From Monodelphis domestica (lineage: Eukaryota > Chordata > Mammalia > Didelphimorphia > Didelphidae): DNA of 64,000 nt. The stretch spans positions 216,788,967 through 216,852,966 of the forward strand of contig NC_077233.1 of assembly GCF_027887165.1 (NCBI RefSeq). The letters are read 5' to 3'. Numbering within the stretch: the stretch's first letter is position 1; each line of letters opens with the position of its first letter. Shown piece after piece: positions 13,016-25,000 of the stretch. The notes beneath the pieces are model-generated. The model saw only the letters and a program-made list of their open reading frames with translations, was not told where the DNA came from and did not search any database. The translations under genes were made by a program, and so were the position numbers.

Positions 13016-13054
13016 CTATTCCCTTATCTTTTATAGATTTCCTAGAGCTTAGAA

Positions 13055-13400
13055 ACACAGTAGAAGGATGTTAGCTTTGAAATGACTTTTAGAGATCCTC
13101 TAGTTAAGACTTGTCATTTTATAGAAAAGAAGACAGCTCCAGAGAGTTAGTGACTTATCCAAGATTACACAGTCAATAGTTCTCTAGAACCCAGGTCTCT
13201 TGACATCCAGTCCAAGGCTCCTTTCAATAGAACACCTTATCCATTCCTCCAATCATAGCATTGTATATTAGAACTGAAAGGGACTTGTAGAGGACATTCA
13301 GTCCAACCCCCTCATTTTACAGATAAGGAAACTGAGGCTCAGAGCGATTAAGTCACTTGCCCAGCATCATACAGCTAGCATGTGAATGATAGAGTGCTAT
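13055..13400 (-). repeat. Two MIR-type elements
   Basis: 13070-13200 and 13260-13395 are inverted MIR-like copies; the second holds gataaggaaactgaggctca and cacttgcccagcatcatac. Confidence 0.7.
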
Positions 13401-13629
13401 ATGAATGTGAGTGATTATTACTGTACTCCTGCCCCCAAAACCTGTTCTTGGGCTCTTCTTCTGCCCATCTGTTACCTATGAAAGCTCTTTTAGAAGCTTG
13501 AAGCATGGGTCTTGAGATCTCTCCTAGGGTCAGAGTGATAATGATGATAGGAACTGCTTGGGAATGATGTTGTTGGGCTCAATATAAGCAAAATCTTCTG
13601 AATAGCTTGAACCATTGAAAAGTAGGATG

Positions 13630-13830
13630 GGGGGCAGCTGGTTGGTTCAGTGGACTGAGAGTCAGACCTAGAGATGGGAGGTCCTGGGTTCAAATTTGAC
13701 CTCAGACACTTTCTAGCTTGGTGACCCTAGGCAAGTCTCTTAACCTTCATTGTCTAGCGCTTACTACTCTTATGCCTTGGAACTAATACTTGGTATTGAT
13801 TCCAAGATGGAAGATACAGGCTTAAAAAAA
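13630..13830 (+). repeat. MAR1-type SINE, short form
   Basis: ggggcagctggttggttcag to gattccaagatggaagatac and an A-run. Confidence 0.9.
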
Positions 13831-13909
13831 AAGTGGGATGGTCTGCCTTGGGATGAAGGGATTTCCATGCCACTAGATGGCTATTTATGAGGAATTCAAT
13901 TCAATACAT

Positions 13910-14070
13910 ACTTATTAGAGATCATAGGATTAAATTTCATAAGGTCATAATTTTAGTGTTACAAAGGGGCCTTAGAGGCCATCTAATCCAACCCCTTCAT
14001 TTTACAGATAAGGACACCAAGGCTGAAAGAAATTAAGGTCTCACCGCTAGTAAGTATCTGAGGATGAATT
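13910..14070 (-). repeat. MIR-type element
   Basis: ggccttagaggccatctaat, cattttacagataagg; MIR-like, inverted. 14070-14640 shows nothing further. Confidence 0.6.
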
Positions 14071-14685
14071 GGAGTGTTCTGGGGTGCCAATCCACCTCTT
14101 TTATGTAAAATAATCATATACTTCTGAGACATCAAAAATAATGAAAAAGTACCAAGTGAGGAAAAGACAGATAATGATTTAATGCTATAACATGGGAAAA
14201 TAAACTTGTTAATCAAATTCAACAAATACTTATTATCAAACATTTTCTATGGAGGATGTCAAGATAAGAGAAGTCAATCTCAAAGGAAGGCAGAACAAAC
14301 AGTTGAAAAGTAAGACTCAGAGAGGGGTCAGTGATAAGATCACCAGATTTTCAGCCTTCTCTTCTAAAGTCACCTTTGCATGTATCCTGTAGGTATTTGA
14401 GTGTAGGCTCCTTACAGGCAAGAACTTTCATATTCCTTGTGCTTAAGCACAGATTAAACATTTTGAATAATTGATTGAGCCAAGAGACCTGAATTTAATT
14501 AAGCCCTGATATTTACTAGTTGGAAGATCCTGGACATGTCCCTTCAATCTTCCTGAGCCTCAACTTCTTAATCTGTCAAAAACAGAAAAGACCAGACAGG
14601 ATATTTAATTGAGAATAATTATTCTCTCCTCTCTAAAGAGGGTAACAAGTGGCAGTATTATGTAATGGATAGAGGACTGAATTTG

Positions 14686-14794
14686 GAATCATATACAAAT
14701 GAAATGACTGAAGTCAAAGGGTAATGATGACACACTTCCCAGGACTGTTCTAGGAAAAAATGTTTTGAAAAGAAAAAGGTTTGAAACAATTAAG
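14686..14794 (+). repeat. Dispersed direct repeat, copy 1 (109 bases)
   Basis: Identical to 15626-15734 except one base; see that entry. It is preceded at 14650-14690 by a short SINE 5' fragment. Confidence 0.95.
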
Positions 14795-15419
14795 TCAATG
14801 TTAATAAATCAAGTATTGAAAATGAATGGTTCATTCATTCAACAAAAATAAAACGAATGCCTTAGGTTATTCATGAATAGAGAAATAAATTGGACAATGT
14901 TCCTATGCCCTCCAGAGGTTTACAGTCTAAGAACAGGGCTCTTCAACTTCTTTATGTGTCATGGATTCCTTTGGCTGTCGGGTGAAGAACCCCTTTTCAG
15001 AATAAATATTTCAAATGTATATAACATATATAAGATAACAGAGGAATACAACTATATTGAAATATAGTTATCAAAATATTTTTTATATGTTCACAAGACC
15101 CTAAGTTAAGAATTCTTCATCTACAGGAAGACATGTGTACAATTAAAATACAAATTAGAGTGTGTTAAGGGACTAATTACATTAAGGGACTAGATAAAGA
15201 GTTAGGAAATTCCAGAAGAAGGAAAGACTAATCTCACTGGCAAAGAAATCTGGGAAGTCTTCATGGAAAATAAAGTATTTTACACAGTCCACAAAGAAAT
15301 GCATAGGATTTCCATAAGAGATGGGGGACAACACTGCAGAAATAAGGAGTAACAGGAGGAAAGATCCATAGGAAAGAAACTTCAGGAGGCAATTAGAGAA
15401 GTAGTGAATAGAAAGAATT

Positions 15420-15630
15420 GGGACAGATAGGTGGTGCCCTGGACTTGGAATTGAGTTCAGATCTGGCTTCAGGTACTTAATAGCTACGTGATCCTGAGCT
15501 AGTCATTTTACCTTGTTTGCCTCAGGTCCTCATCCATCAAATGAGCTAGAGAAGGAAATGGCAAACCACTCTAATATCTTTGCCAAGAAAACCGCAAATG
15601 TGGTCATGAAGAATCGGCCATAACAGAATC
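15420..15630 (+). repeat. MAR1-type SINE, long form
   Basis: gacagataggtggtgccctg start; gagctagagaaggaaatggc; tctttgccaagaaaaccgca. Confidence 0.85.
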
Positions 15631-15734
15631 GTATACAAATGAAATGACTGAAGTCAAAGGGTAATGATGACACACTTCCCAGGACTGTTCTAGGAAAAAA
15701 TGTTTTGAAAAGAAAAAGGTTTGAAACAATTAAG
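15626..15734 (+). repeat. Dispersed direct repeat, copy 2 (109 bases)
   Basis: gaatc(g/a)tatacaaatgaaatg ... gaaacaattaag, 103 bases perfectly identical to 14692-14794 beyond a single mismatch, 940 bases apart. The part resembling a SINE 3' end (aaatgaaatgactgaa) is followed by non-SINE sequence. Confidence 0.95.
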
Positions 15735-16443
15735 ATATTTAAATGCTCTGTGATCTCTTCTGTTTGGAAGTTCCTACCACAGGTGGAAATGGAAGCTCAC
15801 ACATTCCTACCCATCCAATATTACTCTTTTTATTATTCTCCCAAAAGTTAGCCATAACCAGTATACCAGAGGCTTTCCTGATTTTCTCCTGACATGGAAA
15901 GGGTATGATTTGGGGAGCACTTGACCTATGTTCCCCTCAGCCTTGGCCTCTCACCTTCACCACATGATTAGTCTATATAATTTTTCTATCATGTTTCACT
16001 GATATCTTTTACTCCTGTCCCTCAAAGTTCCTCAACCTGCTCACACTTTCCCAGGAGCTCTGTGTAATATTAGTTTTGGATTCTTCAGAGGCTTTTTTGT
16101 TTTCCAGGTCTTGAGGTTATCTAATACATTGAGAAAGCAGCTTGAAGCCAAATTGGGGAAGGGCCCTGACTGTCAAGCTGAGGAATATGATTTTTTTCTG
16201 GGTAGACAATGCAAGGCAGTGAATGGTCAGAGCTGTGCTTTAAGATGACTTTGACAAAGATGTGCATAGATTGGAGGGGAAGAGCATATAGGCTGGGCAA
16301 TTAGTTGAGGCTGTTATAATAATCTAGGAAGAGGTAATAAGAGCTTGAACTAAGGTGGTAGTAATGGGAAAAGAAAAGAAATGATGGCCACCAAATATAT
16401 TGTAGAGCTAGAATCAACAGGATTTGACCACTCATTGCTAGAA

Positions 16444-16492
16444 AAGGCAGTAGGGAAATGGAGACGAGGCAGTAGGGAAATGGAGACGAGGA
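16444..16492. repeat. Tandem duplication, 22-base unit x2
   Basis: ggcagtagggaaatggagac followed by ga occurs twice head to tail. The wider 15735-17660 stretch contains no element or gene I recognise. Confidence 0.95.
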
Positions 16493-17669
16493 AGAGGGAG
16501 GAAGGTCAAGATGGCACTGAAGATTCTAGTCTGTCTGATTGACTATAAGAATGGTGGTTCCATCACCAGAAATAAAGAAATGTTGAAGAGGAAATACTTT
16601 GGGGATGGGGAGGAAGATAATAATTTCCGTAACTTTGACAGATTTCAGATATCTGATCAACTTAATGATCCATCACATCAACTATAGGAAGATTGTGGAA
16701 TTATAGGTGCAGAATGAAACATACATCATCAGACATAATCAATGTGGTTCTTTTGTTTTGTTTTGTTGGGATTTTTGCTTGTTTTTTGCTTAACTGTACC
16801 TAGTTACAAGAGACAGTTCTGTTGGGTATGGAAAGAATCATTAGGAAATGATAGCAATGTTTTAAAAAGAACATAAAAAATTTATTTTTTTAAAATAAGT
16901 TCCACTTTGGACCTACTGAATTTGAAATAATGGTAAGATCCTCAGGGAGAGATGTTCTGAAGAAAGATAGTAATGTAGGACTAGAGTTAGGGCTGGAAAG
17001 ATAGCTTTGAGAGCAATTTATATAGAGGCAATGGTCATAGCTGTGGGAATGGATGAGATCACCAAGGGAAAAGAAAGAAAATACTATAGAAGGTCAGAGA
17101 AAGGAAAAATAAATCATGGATAGAAGTACTCAGAGAATACTCCATAGATGAGAGCAAGGTCAAAGCAAGGTCATAAAAATGGGTGGTGTTTGGAAAGACA
17201 GGGAAGAAGGCAACCCAAGAACCCAAAAGATGCAAAGGAAGGAATGAGGAAATATATATATGATTAGGAAGCAATAAAGAGACGCTGGTCTGATTATAGC
17301 TGAGGGCTCACAATAGGGAAGAGTGGCAGGCAAAATTGAATAACAAGATTAGCAACATATTGTGAAGGAATGAGGGTAAGGAATATATTGTGATGGGGTT
17401 TGGATTTGATCCTACATACAAGCCAACCAAAGTGGTTATTATGAGCTCATATCATCTCAGAGAACCAAAGAGCTTTCCCCCAAATTATCCCAGCCCCCTT
17501 CTCCCTGTGAACTTGGTCATCAGCCCAAAACGCATGGCTGATGGTCAAGAGCTTCCTTCCAGCCACCCCACTCCACCGCCTACAGAAAACATACTTTTCC
17601 CAGGATTTTCCTCTATGCCACCAGCTACTCCCATCTAACTCCACCCACTTGTTACTCATGGTGACCACA

Positions 17670-18085
17670 AAATCATAGGATGCTAGACATGGAAGACTCT
17701 GGAGAATCTAAATTATCCAATAGAGAAACACAATGGTGGTATAGTGTAAATAGCACTGGACTTCAAGTCAGGAGAGAACTGAGTTCAAATCCAGTCTCTG
17801 CAGTCACAAATCCAGTCACAAGCAGCATAACTAAGGAAAAGTTCCTTAACCCGAGCCTCAATGTCATCATATGTGAAATATGGATGACTGCATGAATAAC
17901 CTACCTTATAGGGTCATCATAAGGCTGAAATGAGAAGATAGACGTAAAAGGCTTAGAAAACTTTAAAGTGTCTTGGTACAGTGGAAGAAAACCTTGACTC
18001 TGCTGGTAGAGAATGTTAAGTTGAAATCCTGCTTCTGAGGAATTCCTCTGTGACCTTAGGCAATTCACTCGACATCATGGCCTTA
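17670..18085 (+). repeat. MIR-type fragments
   Basis: ttcaaatccagtctctgcag, then tgacc-ttaggcaattcactc; two or more old MIR copies. 18090-18560 is AT-rich without recognised content. Confidence 0.5.
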
Positions 18086-18564
18086 AATTTTTAAAATTAA
18101 CATGATAGTTTACTCTATTTCATTTTCCATATTTCATATTAAATATCTGGAATCTATTAAAACAATATTAACAAAGTAATTCAAAGAACACGGGCAATGG
18201 AGTAAAGAATGTGTCCAGAACTGCAAAGTACTAGGTTATTAAAAAATTAAAATTACATTGTTTGCAGTCATCTCCAGTCCTTTCTGTGATTCTACCAGTA
18301 GGTATATTCTGGGAAAGGAGAAAACAAGGAGAGAAAAGCAGAAGGGAAAAAAATTAATATCCATGATACTTAATTAAATCTGTCTTCAATGGAGGAAAAA
18401 AACATGATGCAAAAGACCTTTCATTTTTTTTTAAATAAAAATACATCATGGCCTTAATTTTCCTATTTGTAAAAGGAGGGAGATAGGTCTCTGAGGTCTC
18501 TTGATCCTAGATCTATGATTCTATTATTATCTTGTATAGTCCCATCATTTTGCAAATGAGCTAA

Positions 18565-18935
18565 GTCAACAAACATTTATTTAGTGTTAGGCACTATGCT
18601 AAAAGGTTTTTGTTATTCAGATGTTACAGTCATTTCCACCTCTTGATGATCCCATTTTTGGATTTTTCTTGGCAAAGATACTGAAGCTGTCTGACAACTC
18701 ATTTTATGGAGGAGGAAACTGAGGCAAACCAAGTTAAGTGCCTTGCCCAGGATGAAACAACTAGAGTCTGAGACCAAATCTGAATTCAGGAAGAGTCTAC
18801 TGATTCTAAGTCCAATGCCTTATCCACCACCACCACCTATTGACCCAACCCTGCTAAATGCTGGGAATATAACTATAAGCAGAAAGATAGTCCCTGTCCT
18901 CAGGGAGTTTGCATTCTAAGTGGGCGAGAGCAGAT
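18565..18935 (-). repeat. Long-form SINE nested in an L3-like repeat
   Basis: L3-like flanks (acaaacatttatttagtgtt; aatgctgggaatataacta; cagggagtttgcattctaa) surround an inverted long-form SINE at about 18605-18833. A near-direct repeat (tgctaaa) brackets the SINE. Confidence 0.7.
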
Positions 18936-19094
18936 ATAAAAGGAAGCTTAAAGGAGAGATAGGGAAATTAGTAGTGCACCCTGCCTCCAGTGTCACAGGA
19001 GCAGAGGAAATCAAGAGAGTCAGAGTGCAGCCTGGTGTAGAATCTCATCATTTTACAAATTTGGAAACAGTTTCGGGAAAGCTAGGTGACCCAA

Positions 19095-19358
19095 TTAAGG
19101 TCAGATTCTTATTGTTCAGTCATTTCAGTCACATTTGATTGCTCTTCTTGACTCCATTTGGGGTTTTCTTGGCAAAGACACTGAAGTGGTTTGCCATTTC
19201 CTTCTCCAGCTCAATTTAAAGATGAGGAAACTGAGGCAAACAATGTTAAATGACTTGCCCAGAGTCACAAAGCTGAGACTGAATTTTGACTCATGAAGAT
19301 GAGTCTTTCTGACTCCAAGCCTAGCTCTCCATCCATTTCACCACCTAGTTTAGCTGCC
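19095..19358 (-). repeat. MAR1-type SINE, long form
   Basis: Inverted full-length copy: ttcttggcaaagacactgaa, gatgaggaaactgaggcaaa, ending ccacctagtttagctgcc. It marks the 5' border of the repeat-free GRIFIN upstream region. Confidence 0.9.
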
Positions 19359-20105
19359 ACACAACTGACAAGTGGGAAGGTCTTCTGGTCCCCTGTTCTT
19401 TACAGCATGCCACACACCACACTTCATCTGGGGTGAAAAGGACTGTAAACTCTAGCGCTCTCCCACTCCATCCCAAGGGGGTTAAAACTGATGTGTGTGG
19501 TGTTGGGGGCGGGGAAGAGGCAGAGATTGTGCTCTTGGGGCCTCCGTGCTTCAGGGCTGTGGGAAAAGGCTGACCACCCCCAACAGAGCCCATGGAAGCA
19601 GAGCCAGAGAGAGAGCCCAGGCCCAGGAATGTGCTGACAGCAGCAGGGGCGGCTGCGGCACTTTAATTCCTAATCCGCTGTCAACAATCCAGGCTTTGTA
19701 GCACATAACTGATCAGAATTGGCTGGAGAGAAGAGTGGGAAATGTGGCCAAGCTGGAATCAGCCAGGCCCTGGGAAGGGGCATGGGGGACAGGAAAAAGG
19801 GGGTCGGGATGCTCATATTTAATATTTGCATAAGAATTTGGAGCTCCAGGGTTTCTCTCATTAAAAATGTAATTTAGGGAGCCTTGAATTCTTTCCTTTA
19901 TGTTACTGATGGCAGACAGGAGGGGTGGGGGAGGGAGGCATCTTAATTATATCCCGAATAAAAGAATTTAAAATTGGCGGGAGGGCAGGAAGAAGGGATT
20001 TTTGTGGTTATTTGCACGTACGTCCTGTACGTTCTTCTAAATAATAAGGTAGAGAATAGGTCTTTTTCAGCATTGCCTCCCCAGGGCCCCTAGAATGTAA
20101 CGGGG

Positions 20106-20117
20106 TGCTGAGTCTGC
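20106..20117 (+). promoter_or_regulatory. Candidate MAF recognition element upstream of GRIFIN
   Basis: TGCTGAGTCTGC is a near match to the 13-bp T-type MAF response element (TGCTGAGTCAGCA), about 245 bases before the ATG. Large MAF proteins drive lens-fibre genes through such sites, so the position fits the expected expression of GRIFIN. Binding is inferred. Confidence 0.4.
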
Positions 20118-20291
20118 TCCATTCCTCCAACATCCTACCTTTTCTCTCTGCAGCACTGATGGATAGCCTTGCCAGGGAAGCATCTGAGGCAGCATTTCCT
20201 AACGTGAATCGTTTGGGGGAGGCAAGGCGGGGTCATGCATTCCCGTAAGGGAGGGCCACCCCTGGGTCCTCCTCCCATCCCTCTGGTCGCC

Positions 20292-20298
20292 TATATCA
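20292..20298 (+). promoter_or_regulatory. Candidate TATA box of GRIFIN
   Basis: TATATCA, 52-58 bases before the GRIFIN ATG, in otherwise GC-rich sequence. This places a transcription start near 20320-20325 and gives a 5' leader of about 25-30 bases, which is normal for lens crystallin-type genes. Inferred from spacing only. Confidence 0.5.
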
Positions 20299-20349
20299 GC
20301 TGCCAGGCACCTCCCAATCTCTTCCACTGAGAACCGGGACCACTGGAAG

Positions 20350-20361
20350 ATGCCTGTGCAG
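20350..20361 (+). CDS. GRIFIN: GRIFIN coding exon 1 (12 bases, MPVQ)
   Basis: ATG CCT GTG CAG is followed directly by a strong donor, gtgagg. The phase is 0, which matches exon 2 starting at FEAFC; other mammalian GRIFIN proteins begin M-x-x-Q-FEAF. A TATA-like sequence lies about 50 bases upstream. This exon is far too short for any ORF finder, and it was chosen by phase, donor quality and the expected four-residue leader. Another upstream micro-exon cannot be fully excluded. Confidence 0.8.
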
Positions 20362-21961
20362 GTGAGGGCCAGGTCCCCAGGCTCCTGAGAATTCAATGAC
20401 TTTTAACTACAAAGGGGCTTCTCCCCGCTCCCCGCTAGGCTCTAAGCTATGCTGAGTATTTGTGTGCCAGCCGGTGTTTGTCGAAGAGTCATTGTTGTGT
20501 CTCTTTTAAGAGCTCTGGATTTGAAGATGGTTTCAAAAACTCTTAGCTTTACTGTTTGTGTAACCTTGGGCAAGTCACTTCTATCCAAACCTCAGTTTCT
20601 TTAGTAGTAAAATGGAGATTACTTGCACTGCCTCTCTCATGGAGCTCTGTGCGAGTTTCAAATGTAGGAGTGTATGTAAAGTGACTCACAAATATAGTAA
20701 GTGCTATAGAAATATGAGCTGTTGTATATGACTGGTTTGTCTGCCTTTGGCCAAATGAGAGAGGTGGCACCACTAAGGGCCCTTCTAGCTCTCCTATGTC
20801 GCTATCAGTCAAGATTAGGGGGAGTCCTCACGCTGGTGGAGGGACCAAATTTCGGACTTGAAAGCTGCCTTTTGGGCTGGTACTCAGTAGCAAGCACACG
20901 TGCCTGTTGGCCCCCGGCGCCTGGGAGGCAGCTGTGACAGGCAGGCGGGGCAGCGTTTGGTCCTTGCCCCCGAGCTGCAGTGAAGCCGGAGTGTGGGAAA
21001 GGAGGCCCCCACGAGGAGGTTGGGGCGGGGGCAGGGAGCTAGGGCAAGGCCGGCGGCTTGGGCGTCTGGGCGTCCGCTCCTACCATAACCCCTCGGGGAA
21101 AGAGAAGGGGAGAAGGGAGGTCTGGGCGCCTCTTACTTTGACCCGAGGACCGTGGCCAAACTTGGCGATTTGGGCGCCATCGTGGACTTGGTTCCGGCCG
21201 TCTCTCTAAGGCCCAAATCCTGCAGCCGCTCAGCCTGACCAGTCCCAGCTAGACCCCTACTCGCACTTCCGACCCCTGGCCGCGTGAGAACCCGAGGCCA
21301 ACACTTTAGCTGGCATTTCACAGGTCTACGCTAGAATTCGCGGGCACATGCCCGGCCGGCCCTCCTCGCGGGAACAGGGCTGGGCCTTTTGGTCGCTCTG
21401 GCCCCTCATTCCCACCACCCTTCACTCCACCCCCTGAGTCATTAGAGGCAGCACCCATGGATAAAGGGAGAGCTGGGGTCGGGGGTGGGGGGAGAGGATG
21501 TGCTCTCCTAAGAAATACAAAGGGATGTGTGCACCTACGTTGTGTGTGTGTGAAGCGGTTTGTGAGTGTGTGTTGGGTGAGAAGGAATGGATGACAATAT
21601 TAATATATAATATTAGTATGCACTAAGAAGACCTTCACTTTCCTAAGCGAGCCACTGATGCAGATTCCAACCAATGAATAACTTGGGGTTTAAAGCTGGC
21701 TATCTCAGGCTCAGAGAAACTCCCTGACTTGCCAAGGACCACGTGATTAATGGAAACTTCTTTGGGTTTTAAATTTTTTAAAAATTTCCCCCTAATTACA
21801 TGTAAAAAGTTTCCAACATTTTTCAAAGAATATTGAGTCTATTTCCTAGCTGTGTGACCCTGGGCAAGTCACTTTATTGCTCTTCTGCCTTACAACCAAT
21901 ACTTTGATTGATTCTAAGACAGAAGGTAAGGGTTTTTAAATCTATATATTAACATATATAC

Positions 21962-22001
<40 letters not shown>

Positions 22002-25000
22002 TTGAGGGCCTGAAGCTCAGAGGTTAAGTGAATTGCCCATGATGTCATAGAAAATGGCAGAACCCAGTGTCAGCATGAACCTCTTTGAAAACTTGTAAAG
22101 CCCTATATTAATTACTGTTCTACAAATAACATTAGCTTTAAATCATAATGAATTTAACTTGGAAATTAAATTTAAATATTAAATAATACATTAAATAATA
22201 AATGCACTTCAAAAATCATGTGCAACTATTCTGTGAAAAAGAAAAAGTATCATACCCATTGTGTAGTTGAGGAAACTGAGACTTGGAGAGGAATAGCAGT
22301 ATGCTCAAGGTTATGAAGAGAGTAACAAAGCTGGGAAACCCTTGACTTCATTTTCATAGAGCTATCAAAGCAAAGATCTAGAATCTTTTGGGGGTTATTA
22401 TTTGGGGGAAGTCATAATTTGGTGGCCAACTTTCTGGTGATGAGTTTTTCCATCAACCTTTCTTAGGCTAGTTTTTGAATGACACTGTTGACAGGGTCCA
22501 AAAGCAAAGAAGGCCAAAATTTGTGTTCCATTGACAGAACCTTCAAGAACCTGGATGATGAATTGGAAGGCCTTTTGGACCACAAGGGAGATCCCTTTCA
22601 AAGAATGAACCAGCATGACACATCTAGGAATGTCAATTAAATTTATTCTTGACATTTTATTGCAATTTTACTGACTGGAAGAATAGAAGCAGACACACAC
22701 ATCAACATAATTATAATACAAACCATAATGTGAGCTGTTTATTATGTATCCAATGCCCAGCAAATGGTGCACCCTTAATAAATGTTTGTTGAATGATGAA
22801 TGAAGCCTTTGCACTTCCCCCACTGCCAGTGCCTTCCCCAGTAAGGCATTTTTGTATATAGTCTGTATTTATTTTGTATGTATTTATTTATGTGTGTTGT
22901 CTGACCCATCAGGATGTATGCTTCTAGGACAAAGGCTGTTTCTGGCTTTCTTTCCCATCTGATTCATCACTTGCATATCATAATCACTTACTAGATGTTT
23001 ATCGATTATTGATGAATTTATTGGGGAATGGGGAGAAGGATCCCATCAGTACTCCAGCTCTTCCCTCTTTCTCTTTCCATTCACAGTTTGAAGCCTTTTG
23101 CTCAGGTGGCCTGGTCCCAGGCTGGAGTCTGATGGTCCAGGGTCAGACCAACTCCAAAGATGATGAGTAAGAGAAATTTCTTTCCTCATGCCTCTCCCTC
23201 CTGCCTCCCCACATAAATGTCCAAGAGGAAACAAGGGACAATGGCAGGGTGCCAAGTGCTGCCATTGCAAATTGAGACTGTCTTTGGGAGGACCTCAGAC
23301 ATACTCTAGGACTGAATGGGATGTAGGGTCTAGGAAACCAAGGGAAGTTGGGAGGGGAAGGGGTGTCAAGTACCTTCCTCTTGGTAGCTTTCTTTCCTCT
23401 CCAATAGGTTTGAAATAAACTTCCTCTCTGAGTCAGGTGACATCGCTTTCCACTTCAAACCCCGGTTCTCCAATGCCACCTTGGTCTGCAACTCCTTCCA
23501 GACCAGTCATTGGGGTGAAGAGGAAGTTTTCAATGTCTTCCCTCTGGAACTAAAAGAACCCTTTGAGGTAAGAACAGGTTCCCTTCCTCCCTGTCAACAG
23601 AATGGGGTGGTGATAAACAAAGATGGTTTCTCAGAGAGTAACAGTGCCCTTCAAGATCCCACAGAGCTTTCTCAAAGCCAACTGGGTAAGGACTTCACAA
23701 ATTTTGCCTAAACAATTCTTGTCATCCTCACTAGGGTCCCAAGAGAGTTCTTAAGACAAGGTTCCAGGAAAACTTCCCATAGGTAACAAGTGGGCAGGAG
23801 GGGAGCCCAGGGAGTACTGTAATAATCATTCAAATTCATATAGCAATTATATGTATTTTATATACATATATACATATACATATATACACTTGTAAATCCT
23901 GTAAAATATTTTATATACATATATACACTTGTAAACCCTGTAAAATGGGTGGCACAACAATTGCTATCCATTCCCAGATAAGGAGACCTCAAGAGGCTCA
24001 GTGTGTTAAAGTTATTTTCCCACTCACACCACTTGGAAAGGGACAGAAGCAGAAATCCAACATAAGCCCAGCACATTCCCCTCTATAGCATGCTCCTCTC
24101 TCTAAATAGTTATCTACAGTGTACATAGTGGAAAGATGTAGAGTGTCATTCAGTGTGGTTGGAAATCTTTCTCTTATCTTCTTCCTCTTCTTATCTTAGA
24201 AACCATTGTTTCTTCCTACCTCCTGATACTAGAAAGGTGCCTAGCTCAGTATATATGGTTAATGGTATCCCTCTGCTTATCTTGGTAGGCAGAAAACTGA
24301 CTTGGGTCTTTAAGTGTCCAAAAGGAGAGAGTAAGTCATTAGGTGAAGTTAGCCTGGGAAGATTTCAAGGCTAATGGTGAGAGATCTGAAGGTTTGACCA
24401 CCATTGCTGAATTGATTGCTGTCTTCCCCTTCATCTTGGACTCAGTTCCTTAACTTCCTAGTGCCTTGGTCTCCCCATTTGTAAAACTGAACACTTAATA
24501 TGACTTTGGGTACCTGTCCTGTGAGGAAAGGATGAACCAACAGGTTCTAATCTTATTATTCATTATGTTGATGAACCAACATTTATTGAGCTCCTACTAC
24601 AAGTATGACAATATGTTAAGTAATGGGAATTTTGTTTTTGTTCAGTTGTTTCAATCATATCTGATTCTTCGTGATTTTATTTAGGATTTTTTTGGCAAAG
24701 ATACTGGAGTGGTTTGTCATTTCCTTCTCATTTGACAGATGAGGAAACTGAGACAAGTAGGATTAAGTGACTTGCCCAAGGTCACCAGGCAAATAAATGT
24801 CTGATATAAATGCAGGAAGATGAATCTTTCTGGATTTAAGTCACTTAGCTGTCTCAACCTCTGAGGATACAAAGAAGTAAAAGATCCCTTCTCTCAAGAG
24901 GCATCATGAGTAAATACAATTCTATGCATTAGTAAACCAAAGTACAATAAGAAAAAAAGAAACCTAAATGGGGTCACAAAGAGTCAGACATGATTGAAAC

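Larger units (their letters stand above)
19480..20345 (+). promoter_or_regulatory. Putative GRIFIN promoter and upstream control region, repeat-free
   Basis: About 860 bases free of recognisable repeats, unlike the sequence on the 5' side. It contains TGCTGAC (19632-19638, MAF half site), TAATCC (19671-19676, OTX/CRX type), AACAAT (19683-19688, SOX type), a perfect octamer ATTTGCAT (19824-19831, POU type), an AT-rich homeodomain-type stretch near 19860-19875, and the MAF-like site at 20106. Retention of unique sequence with such a cluster suggests a conserved control element. Function is inferred. Confidence 0.45.

Noticed and set aside
20907..21209. 100-codon frame in the GRIFIN intron CpG island
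   Set aside because: Gly/Arg-rich chance frame in GC-rich DNA, no domain and no good splice context.
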